From the NCBI RefSeq assembly GCF_016808335.1, contig NC_053140.1:29258086-29322085 (forward strand): 64,000 nucleotides of DNA, read 5' to 3'. The translations under genes and the position numbers were made by a program. Below are positions 44,568 to 56,500 of this stretch, in pieces (positions within the stretch are counted from its first letter, which is position 1; each line of letters starts with the position of its first letter). This stretch comes from Panicum virgatum. Its lineage: Eukaryota; Streptophyta; Magnoliopsida; Poales; Poaceae. The notes beneath the pieces are model-generated. The model made no database searches. It saw only the letters and a program-made list of their open reading frames with translations, and was not told the origin of the DNA.

Positions 44568-47500
44568 ATGGGAAGAGACGGGAAGGAGACCAGGCGCCGC
44601 AGCCGTAAAAGATCCCGCGACGCATCCCCCTCCTCGGACTCCGATACCTCCGATTCGCCTTCCTCCGCCTCCTCCCCGAGCAGCCGCCCCGAGCGCCGCA
44701 GCCGCAGCAGCAAGCGGAAGAGGTCCTCCTCCTCGTCGCACCGCCACCGCCACAGCCGCAAGAGCAGTGGCCGGTCGCGGAGTTCCCGCGACGAGGAGCG
44801 CAGGCGGCGGCGTCGGAGAAGGCGGGACGAGGAGCGTAGGCGGCGCGGGGGCGATGATGGCGGGTCCTCCGGCTCGGGGTCCGAGGGGGAGGAAGATAGG
44901 GCGGCGGCCGAGGAGGAGGCGCTGGAGATCGTCCGAGATATCCTCGGGGAATTCCCGGCCGTCGCCGGAGAGCTCCGTCAGGTAGGGTTTCTTATCATTT
45001 TTGTCTCTTTTTTTTATAATAAAATTGTGCAGAGACAGTTTACATTGTAGGATAGATGAGGGACCGTCGAAGGCTAGCCCTCCACAATTGAACTGCAAGA
45101 AAAATTAATTCATATTCAGCTACTCTGCCATAGCTAACCTACAATACTATCTGTAAGGATATGGTTTTTGATTATGTTCAGTTAGGGTGGGTTGGTTATT
45201 CTGTGTGAAAGCATGCATGTGCTATCAGGTGAAGGAGAATCAGATGTTTCACTCTAGGGGAATGGGAGAGATATGAGTCTGAACTGATTTCCGTTGGAAA
45301 TATTGCCTCTCAATCCTCACCAGTAAACATACACAGAAGTTACACCCAGAACCAGAGCAAACTCACTAAACTCGGGCCCTCTCGAATGCACAAGCAAGCA
45401 GTGAGCACAACTCACTCTCTGCGGCGGAGCTAACTGCCTAACTCACGTAGATTACATGGAGTCTAGTACACAACTTTGATATGTTGATGCTATTATGTAC
45501 ATATGAACTCAACTACTACTGGTACTGTTTCAGGTAACTATATTATCTAGAGTTTGACAAAATTGCAGCTTGCTTATGAATGCACAAGCAAGATGTAATG
45601 AAAAACAACATCTTGGAGGTACCACTGGTACTGGTGAACTATGGAAGTAAACTTAATTCAAGTTTTTTAACTGTAAACTTAATCCATGTTAATTAACCTT
45701 TTTTCTCCTGAAATTATATGAGGGACAACATTCACTGTTGGAGTTATTTGAACTTTGTCCATTTCTATTAGCAGTCATCATGCTGAAAATCAACAACTGT
45801 GGCTTGTGGAGATATCTTTTGTCCTTGTGATAAATTTGCATGTCCAAGTTGCACATTTTTCTATCTTCCATCGAGCTGTATCTTTGAAAGTTCTAGCAAC
45901 AATTGTATTTATACTACCCTTTTTAGGCATCTAATTGGTATAAAAAAGATTAAAGTTACATAATAGCATGATATGTAAGACCAATGTAAAATAGGTTATG
46001 TGAAATGATACTATTATTCTAGCAATAATCTTTACACTCTTTATTTTCTGTGGTGGCTTCATTTGTCAAAAATTATTGGGTTTTTAACTTCGGATATAAT
46101 GTGAATAAAGCTACTTAACTCTGTTCAAGTTTTTAGGATTACATAATTACATTAAAAATAAAGCTACTGACATTATTCTAGCAACAATCTTTACACTCTT
46201 TATTTCCGTGGTGGCTTCATTTGTCCAAAAGTACGTTACTGCAGTGTGTTGTGCAGTAATATTATACCTTTTTCCTTTGGTCTGAATGTATTTAACTTGT
46301 GTTTCTGTCCCTCATGCACTTTCTGAGAGTAACTTTATGTTCTATGTCCCCAAGATTTCTCATGACATTTGCTTAACTTTCAGCTTCTCCAAATGATAGA
46401 CAGTGGTGAAGGCATTGACATTTCTGGAATCTCCGACAAGCCATTGGTGAAGCGCTTGAAGAAGCTTTTCAGATCTCTGAGACTGAAAGAAAGTGCAACT
46501 GGGGCTTACTTGCTGCCCCCAAAAAATGTTCCTACACTTGATATTGTTGGACCATTATTATTAGCAAGTTCTAAACTTACAGGCGACAAAAATGGGAAGT
46601 CAGTATCACCTAATAGAGAAGAATTACCATCATCCAACTTTGATGTGCAAAATAAAGATAAAGATGATACTATGGCTGAAGAGCCGAAAATTGTTGGGGT
46701 GGAAGATGAACCTCCTAAAAGAAGGTAACACTTGTCTGTCACAAGTTATCTTGCTGCAAATTATTTCCATTCAATTTTCACTACATACCTGTTAATATGC
46801 TACAGGTATTCTTGGCTATGTACTTAGATTAATATATTGATTGGTATCAGGTTATCCCACAGCTTGCATATCTTCTCGATGCTGGTGTTCAAACACTATT
46901 AACTTAATAGTAACAAATAGCAAGATCATCTTTTAGTCAAAAACCATCTATGGTTGCCAGCCCCTTTTGTTTCAGACAGATAAATGACTAATTTATCATC
47001 CTTTATAATCAGTGCCTATAGGTTTTGATTGATGGTATATTGGCATTCCTGCAAGCAACAACGACAAATACTCATGTGGTAGCTTGATTTGTCATATTTC
47101 ATTTTAGCACTAGAATGATGTCTCATGTCCATACCGTTGCCAATGATTATACGTATCAGTAAGTCCGTACAAAGGGCATTGAAGGCTTCATTTCCTTATA
47201 GGTATAGTGTGGTGGTGGCTATCAGTTCTTCGCTGCATGCAGTCAAGATGCCTCTGACTGTTGTCTTTTCTCTTGGCATAATAATTCTGAGTTACAATGT
47301 TTTTTATTAGTATGTTTGCCATTGTGATGCCTAATGTGGTGGAATGTTATTATGGAACACTCATTTCCTTCTCATATTGTTACCCTACACAATAAGATTC
47401 TTTTTTATCTGATTAAAACCCAATTTATTACCCAATATATGCGCAGGATAATTGGCCCTGCAATGCCATCTCGTGAGTTACTGGCTGCAGCAGCTGAAAT

Positions 47501-50500
47501 GACAGAGGCTCTTAGGTGCCGGTAATGATTTGTTCTTTGCAGTCTGATATATTTAGCAGAGTTATGTGTTAACCAATGGTTTCTCACTGAGCATATCTTT
47601 AATGTTCCTTCTCTAGGGATGCTGAATTGGAAGCTGATGATGATTTGCTTATAGGGCCCCCACCACCTGCAGTAGTTGCAGAAGCTGCATCTGCAAATGA
47701 AGCTGAGCGATTTGAAGAGGTAAATTGTTACATTGTCAGTCATGATTTGTTTGTTTACTCTTGATAAGTTTGGAGCAATGCAGGACCAAGTACCTATAAT
47801 TTTGAAGTCAAGTCAAATGTTTTCAAAATTGGGTCTAGATTACTTTTTGCTTCATCTTGTTGCATGCTTTTTCTGTGCACATATCTCAAGTCATCTTATT
47901 TGTAATTTTCCATGTTTTAAATCGCGGGCTATAGAATTTAGCGGAGGCAAGACTGAAACGCTATGGGCGCTATAGCGCCGCTATGGCATTTAGCATTTTT
48001 CAATAAAACATGCAAGATATGGCTCAAAATATTACTAATTTGAACAATTCCAGTAGATGTTTAACAAATACTTGTTCTGACTATTATTCCAGGCCATAAA
48101 TCAAACTGCAAATAAGTAAATAAGTCATAGAGATGACAGAGTCAAAGAGAACATCACAAGTTCACAGAGAACATCACAAGTTCATGGACGACATCACAAG
48201 TTCACTGCCAGCTAGCAACATTTATTCTTGACTTCTTCACTGATCTAATCTGAATTAAAAGATATGGAATGTTCATCACTGGATGAATTTGATGGAGATG
48301 CCATGTCAATGGCATTGTCATCTTCTCCTTCAGAAGAAGAGGTGGCGGATGGCTCTTCATCTGGAATAGGGATCATCTTCTTTCTCTTCCTATTCCTAAG
48401 GTTCTGGTTACCTCTCTTCCTTTTGTTCTGTGACAGAGCTGTTGTTGATGTTCCTCCTTGTGATGATCCACCTTGAGCACCTTCAAGTTCTTCTCCTTCA
48501 TTTGCATTTTCCTTTTGCACAATGCCTGTGATCCACTCATTGTCTTCATCTTCTACAACATCAGCAACAGCCATCTCAATGGGGTCCCTTGACTTGTCAT
48601 CTCTCTTTTGTCTCAGTTTAGAATTGAATTTGACAAAGACAAGGTCCCTCATCCTCTCATGAAGGAGCTTATTGCGTCTCTTTGTGTGGATCTATAGACA
48701 TAGGTGAGAAAAAAATAATTGCATCAGTGACTTAATGGTTATTGCAATGGCAATGCAGACTTGATTAAGAACAAAGGAGCTCACTTGCTCAAATATACTC
48801 CAGTTTCTCTCACATGCAGAGGACCTGCATGTCAAACTTAGAATTCTTGCAGCCAATTTCCTAAGGTTCGGTGAGCTAGTTCCATGATTCAGCCACCATT
48901 TAGCCTTATTACAAAAACAAAACAAACATAGGACAGATGGTAATTTAGTTGAAAAATCAGAGAAGATCAGTAGAACAATGAACAATAAATAAATGGTTGA
49001 AGCAAACAGACCTGGATCAAAGTTCTTATTTTTCCATTGCCTTTTGGCAATTTCCTTGCCAAATGTTCCTTCTCCATCTTGGTACTGCTGCAGCTCACTA
49101 ATGATCTGGTCCTGAATATTAACATTATGCTCCAACTTTGTAATACATGTAATTAATCCTTCTCTGAATGACTCATCTAGCTCAATCTCCATCTTGTTTG
49201 GATAATAATAATGTGGGTTCAAGTAGTAGCCAGCCCTATGAAGAGGAGTCTTTAACTTGCTGTCCCATCTTTTGTCAATGATATCAAACACCTCCTTATA
49301 CTTACTCTGGTCATTGCCAAACCTCTCTGAGATCTCATTCTTTGCTGCCAACAAATAGCCATATAAAAACCCCATGGCCGGTACATCACTATCCATTCTT
49401 CTCAACACATTAACCAATGGTTCAAAAAAATTGATAGCAATGTCAACTCCTTTCCAAAATGTGTCAGAGCGTACTAATTTGCTAGCTGCCTTCCCCTTCA
49501 CCTTGTTCAGGTACCCCATGTCATTGAGTTCATCGGACCTAAAGAGCCTCATTAATTGTTTCTTGTTGTCCTGCAAACTCTTCAAGTTCAAGTAAAAAAA
49601 CTCGGCCGGGTGGGGAAAGACCGCCCCACCGGTATTAAGCTAAGAACCCCGACTGAGAAAATCCCCGAACCCCAGCCCCGCCCTGACACTGGGAATCGCA
49701 ACCCCTGGGAATTGCCTGGGCCATACACGGTCCTCAGGCCGACCTGGGCCGGCTCTTAACCAGTGCTTTGGCACACAGGACCGGCGAGAGGATTTTTTTA
49801 ACCACAACCTGAAATTCGCTCCCATGGGGATTCGAACTCAGGACCTGTGGAGTGCCGCTCGAGTGTCTTAACCGCTAGGCTAAGCACCCTTTGGCTCTTC
49901 AAGTTCAAGTAGCAAGTAGCAAACCTTGTAATTCCACACCTAACCAAGTCTTTCCCAAGGAATTGCCTCATCAGGTCGAGAACCCTTGTATGTGCATAAA
50001 GAAACACAGTCAAAGACTTAGCTTTAGTAATGGTTTGATCAACTGATGGAAGCTTTCCAATATCTTCCAGCATAAGATCAAGACAATGGGCTGCACAACC
50101 ATTCCAAAATATCGAGGGCCGCTTTGCTCTCAATAAACTAGATGCTGTCTCATTTACTCTTGCATTGTCAGTCACCACTTGAACAACATTTTTCTCTCCG
50201 ATGTCTTCTATACACCCATCAACAAGTTCAAAGATGTACTTGCCATCTTTCCTCGCAGAAGAGCAGTCAACAGAATCAAGAAAGCAGACACCATATGCAC
50301 TATGAACTACCAAATTCATCACCCCCCTACCTCTTTGGTCTGTCCAAGCATCTGTCATCACAGTACATCCATAGAGCTCCCAAGATTGTTGGTGTGGCTT
50401 GAATCCCTCTATCACCCTCTTCCTTTTCTGCAAGAACTTCCCACTCATCTCAAATGGACTAGGCCCTCTCAAGTTCCTTCCATAGTCGCCGATTGCTTCA

Positions 50501-53500
50501 AGCATAAGATCAAAACTTGGAAGTGTGACTGTATTGTGTGGAATGCCTGCTTCATAGAAGAACTGACAGATATACTCACACGCTCTGTCCCTCTTCTCTT
50601 CTCGTTTCTCAGTTGATAACTTTGACTGAACCTTCTCAGCAAGCCCTTTGCCCTTCCTTGCAGCTGCTACCTCTTCTGGAGTTAATTTGCAGTACTTCTC
50701 AATGGGACCACCTGAAGATCTACTTGTGCCTCTCACTTTCTTTAGTACAACAACAGCATTGCCACCATCATCACTTGCTTCTTCTCCTTCTGAATGGCTC
50801 AAGTCCACTATAGCCCTTTCATCCTCCACATCCTTAGCCTTCCTTTGCTTGGAATCAGTCATCTTTGTCAGCAACTTAATCATCTCTTCCTTAACATCAG
50901 ATGGAACTTTCTGACATTTAGCAACATTAGACCTGGGCACCTTTCCAAGATGGTACTTGATGCGAGTAATCCCACCACTATAAGACTTGCCGCAATAGTC
51001 GCACTTCAGTGAATGTTTCTTGCTCGGATCTGGCATTGTGCAGTGATTCCAAGCAGGGTCTGCCGAATCAACATTTTGTGGATTTGTTTGTGCAGTGCTT
51101 GAGACATTCACTAGAGAGTAGAGAAGCAAAAATTCAGATTTATGAATGCAGATCGCACATTCATCACAATATTACAGGGAACAGAGTAGGTGAATCAGAA
51201 GCACTTGCCTGCTGAATTCGGTGGTATTGGTTGAGCATCAGACTGAGACATTGTTGCCGCCGGCCGGTGGTGCCGTGCAGCCGCGAGTTCGTCGGATCGA
51301 TGCAACGCCAACAAGCAGTCGTCGCCTCCCTGGTCTCCGTCGCCGTCGCAGGCTCGCAGCCCTCGATTTTTCGTTGAATCAGGGAACAGAGAGGGGAATC
51401 GGGAGAGCTAGGGTTTCAGGCGAGTCTTTTATGCCAAGGCCAAACCGATATGGGCCGAATCCATCCCTAGAATTTAACTCTCCTTCACATTCAGCCCACG
51501 GACAACCTGATGATTTTAGCGTCGCTAAACGCTACGCTCCGCTACTCAAATTAGCGCCGATTTAGCGTGGAATAGCGCTCATAGCGGTAATATCGGCTAT
51601 ATATGGGATATCGTAGCGGCGCCGCTTTCCAGCCGCTATAGCGGCGCTAAATCGCCGCTATAGCCCGCTATTTAAATCATGGGTAATTTTGCATCAGTTC
51701 TGTATGTTAGGAGTACCCTGTCATTAAGTATATTGCCTTTGCTAATCCTTTCCATTACGTGCTAAAAACAGAATAGTAGAAAATTTCTGTCCTCAGCAAC
51801 TTTTTGCTTTGTTTATTTTCCTTGCAACTTGCAATGAGCAGCTCTCAGCTACTTACGGGGTTAGTTGTTATTCTGGATAATATCAGATATATTTTAATAT
51901 TTAGTACCTGGCTCAAACCATGCAGCAATATTTGTTAGTCAGTTTTCTTATAAATCTGATCAACATTCTAAACGGCCTTTAGGGCCTGTTGGTATTAGGA
52001 TCAAACATTACCCTTGAACACTCCTTCGATGTTTAGAACGTGATCTTCCTTTATCCTAGTTTGTGCCTGCGGATTACATATGGTTATTATCTGAATCCTA
52101 TTTTTCTCTCTCTGAGCATCCGTACAGAAAAGTGATTGTTATGCTTATAAGCAGTCAAGAAATACTTTGTATAATTCTTCTCTGCCTTTGGGCATCTGTT
52201 GTTGAATGCGAAACTTTCTATTTGGTTATTCTAGAAGCTGTTTCTTATAACTGCATGACATGGTGATTGCGACTATCTTTTTTTTTCAATGTGCTCAAGT
52301 CAATTTGTTGACCTTTCTTTTTGGTTGTTTGTTTGAAGGTTACTCGAATATTGGCTGCTGATACGAATTCACCATATGATGTTCTGGGGGTAAATTGGAA
52401 GATGTCAACTGATAACATGAAGAAAAGGTGGCGACTTGTATACTCTTCATTTTTCCAGTTGATACTAACATGCTTTTATGATAAAAATATTCTCTTCAAA
52501 ATGGTTAAGTCGTCTAATTTTGTATTGGATTGGTATTTGTAGACAATCATATTGCGTGTCATAATGCAGACCAAGCTAAAATTTTAAAGCCTGTTGATAG
52601 ATATGAGATACATGATATATTAAACTTATTAATTCTTGTCAGCACTATTTCAAAAAAATTGAACTATTGAAGACCAAATGAATTACTATGTTCAACTTAA
52701 CAATATGGAAACAACGAAACAGTTGGAATCAAACATTTTATTCTATTGCTGTTCACTTCCAATTTATCTTCTCTACTGTTTTGACATCATAATAGTTTTA
52801 GCTAGGTGTTTGTCTGATGTAGATTAAAATTTTATCCTGACACAAACTTATCAAAATCTGTTGTGCTTCAAGGGTTTCTGAAACTGTTTTCTCATTGATT
52901 TCTATCAGTTATTCAAAAAAGTGTTAACTGCTGATTAAACAGCCGGTTTTGGAACAGTGGTATCTACGAACATGTTCATCTAATTATTCGTATTACCTCA
53001 ATAATTTGGTGTGGTAACATAATTCATGATTAATAATGCCTTGAGGTGTTCATACAGTATTTATTCCGTAGGCTGTTGGGACTATAAAACAGAACTGAGT
53101 GTCATTGCATTAAGAAGGGTTGTTGGGACTATTTTTGACACAGATGACAAAAAATTGTTGCAGCATCTTTTCACTATTGTGCCCATGAAAATTGTGGCCC
53201 CATGTTAATAACAATGTTGAACACTTGTCACACAATGCCACATTAATTATGTTTATCTTTTTTCTGCTTGAGTGATAAATCCTCCTATCTTACACTGTAG
53301 GTATTGGAAGTTGTCTCTTTTAGTGCACCCAGACAAATGTCCTCATCCTTCAGCACAAGAGGTGTTTGTGAAACTGAACAATGCCTTCAAAGACTTACAA
53401 GACCCTGATAAGGTATATGAACTGGAAAATTCACTCCTTTCATAAGCTGAAACTAGGTTCATCATTCTGTCAAAGTTTCACGTACAGAATTTTGCCAAGT

Positions 53501-56500
53501 ACCAAAATAACCTTTTATTTTGGTATTATGGAGAAAATGGTGCATTTATACTGTGGTAGCTAAATAAGATATTATTATGAGTAGAGTTCATCTTTGTGTG
53601 ATGAAGCTTGCTTCTACTTGCATTTAGTTGATAATTCATGTCACACTTGTTGATTAATAAACTCCCCACCCCTTCTTCTAGCTTAAATTTTAGTTATTTG
53701 TATTTTTTTCTTTGCAGAGAGGTGCAATAGATGAGAAGATAAAGAAGAAAGAGGAGATGGAACAATTTGAGGTAAACTTCTGCTGTTCTGTACAATGTTT
53801 ATTCAAGATTACTCCCTCCGTCCCGAAAAACAAGTCATTGTAGTGTTCAAAATTTGTCCCAGAAAACAACTCACTTTACCCTATTTAGAAAGTGCATGTG
53901 CATGTAAGAATCAACTACTGCCAAATATGGGTAATAAATAGGGGCAAACATGGTCATTTTAATCTATCCTAGAATTTTCCAGAATGACTTGTATTTTGGG
54001 ATGGTTGGAGTACCTATCTGGCACCACTGCTCGCTGCATGATTAGTGATGCTAAAAAGATAAGTATTTTATGCTGATTATTGCATTCCTGTACTGTTTAG
54101 ATTGAGCTCAAAGCAATGCGTGAGGCTGCCGAATGGAGACGATTACAAGGTAAGTTGTGATATTATATCTACAACAAATATTCCGAAAAATTAATTTAAA
54201 CAAAATTTGATGCTATGTATTGTAGCAATGTAGCAAAAAAAAAAAAAGAAAGAGTTGGTTTTGCAAAACTTTCTACTGTGTAACATTCTAACAACTGCAA
54301 CATATAGGGACGGACCATTTCACAAAATTACAACTTTGGACCCCATCTTACAAGTGGGGCCATGACCATTTTTTTAGTCGTGGTTCCTTGTTATTGAGGA
54401 CCGAAGTAGTGTGGTTTTCTTGAAATAATCACTAGACAATGTAGTTCCTTGTTACATTGTTGCAAATAGTTGTAGTTTTGTGGAATTAACATGATGCTCT
54501 TTTTTCCAAATTTCAATCAACGTTTGGACTTTGAAGGGCAAAGGTCCAATTGCTTGCTATGAAGTCCTGGTCACGGTTCACTTTGGCAAACGACACACAT
54601 ATTATCAAATTAAGCAACATAATAATAAAAGTGACTTTAATCTCTAAATACATATTAGCTTCCAACTCAAATATTGTTGAATTGACCTTTGGCTTCTACA
54701 CAAGCTTGTACTGTAAGATATTGATATTGCACATACTACCCTCTTATGCACATACTTTGATGATGTTTACTGTGGTACTGTAAACTTTAGATGTGCTACT
54801 TGGTAGTCCCTTGACTTGATACCTGCAGTTTGATAGCCTACAGTCCTGTGCAGTAATGTACTTTACCCACCATAGGATGTTGTAAACTCTTGTTTTTTAT
54901 GAGGGTTCGCGCTTAGATCTAGTGACTTCTGATTTTGTGGATTAGTTTTGTTCAAATTTGACACAGCTGGTAATGGTAATCGTAAGGGGTAAATGTGATG
55001 ACATATTGCATCTTTTTGCTTGCAGGTATATCACTTGCTGGTGATGAGGAACTTTTAGCAGGTCCTAAAGAGGCACAGGCACCTAAGAGAGATGAATGGA
55101 TGACCACGTTGCCACCTGAGAGAAAAGTAAATGATAAAAATAATAACTTGTTCAATTGTTTTACAATTCACCAATGTATGTTTACTTTATGTGTTTATCT
55201 TACATGTATAAACAAATTATTTTTCTTCACACAGGCAGGAGTGCCAATGCACTCTACTACATCATTTAGTATGAATGGTAAAGAAGGACGAGGAGACACA
55301 AGTGTCTGGACTGATACTCCGCTTGATAGAGCACAGAAAGCACAACAAAGGTCAGTATTATGATAGTATTTAGTTCTGACTATGATCGCTTGTTTGACAT
55401 TCTTCATACCTGCTAGTGCGTTGGAATTAATTGTCATCTTGTGCATAGTACAGGACAAAAGAACCCATATAGCATAGTTTGATTTGTGTGTTGCAACCAA
55501 TATGTAGAACCACCACAAAAAGTAATATTCAAATTCTTAAGTCTGGGTGCTGCAAAAAAGATAAATCAATGAGAGATGCTTTTACACCATATAGAAGTTG
55601 TCTAAATCTCGTTTAGAAGTGATGAAAAATTGCAAACTACCAGGCAAATTAATGCAGTAAATATGTAATGGGTGCTTATTTGGGTGTGTTGGACTTGCAT
55701 GACTGTACGCAAGCACGATGCGAAAATAGTGGCTTTGCTGGTTGCAGTTTCTGAACAAGCTGTGTAGGCTGGCACTTTTTGGACTGGTTCATCCTCTGGA
55801 ACTAGGTAAAGTGTTGTTGGAAATTTGAACTATGAAGAGTTTTCCCCTGGCGGCTAACACCAGGCACGCACGTTACAAGCTCATGTGGAACATTGTTTTG
55901 TATAGATAATTATCTCACACACAATTATTGCACATTGTTGTGTCGGTATACATGCTAGTTCTTCTAGGATACTCCCAATGGAGTTTCATTTCCATGTCAG
56001 GATTTGTGATGTTGTGGAAAGAAATAATGAAGAGAGAAAAGACGGATTTCATCTTGATGAGACCACATGGGCACTGTTTCCAACACATTTACCCTCTTGC
56101 ATGTGTTATCTATGAAACAACAAAATTAAAAAATACATTATAGTGCACCATTTCAACCATCAACCAAATACATGTACGCTTGAGAGGTAGAAAGAATAGC
56201 AATTCCCATTCTGCCCAAAACCTTAGGAATTCCTTGATAGTTGACATAAATTCGTAAGCCAGGTCGGCTGATACGCTTTAAAAAGGTTCTAGTTCTATAT
56301 ATTCCCTTTCTAGTCTTTCTCTTTTGATGTCGCAAAATTGAAACCAAGAAATATCTGTTATTTTCCTGATGTTTCCGAACACTTTCAATAAAACCCTCTC
56401 TTAGACATATTTTAACAATGTTTTCGGTAATGTTTGTGGATACTACTCGAATAGTTCCTTTTTTATTCATGTCTGTGTTTCTTAGTTTCGTATAGAGGTT

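Larger units (their letters stand above)
47910..51682 (-). mobile_element. Complete hAT transposon (3773 bp) in intron 4 of the J-domain gene
   Basis: The terminal inverted repeats are CCATGTTTTAAATCGCGGGC and CCATGATTTAAATAGCGGGC (read inward, continuing CTATAG). The element is flanked by a perfect 8-bp duplication GTAATTTT (47902-47909, 51683-51690). Subterminal regions have many GCGGCGCTA/TAGCGC motifs. It carries its transposase gene on the minus strand, opposite to the host gene. The host intron without it would be about 840 bases. Confidence 0.95.

Noticed and set aside
56153..56470. A 105-residue plastid-type ribosomal protein frame as a real gene
   Set aside because: It is truncated at both ends, carries an 8-bp insertion and sits in an intron, so it is a nuclear plastid fragment.
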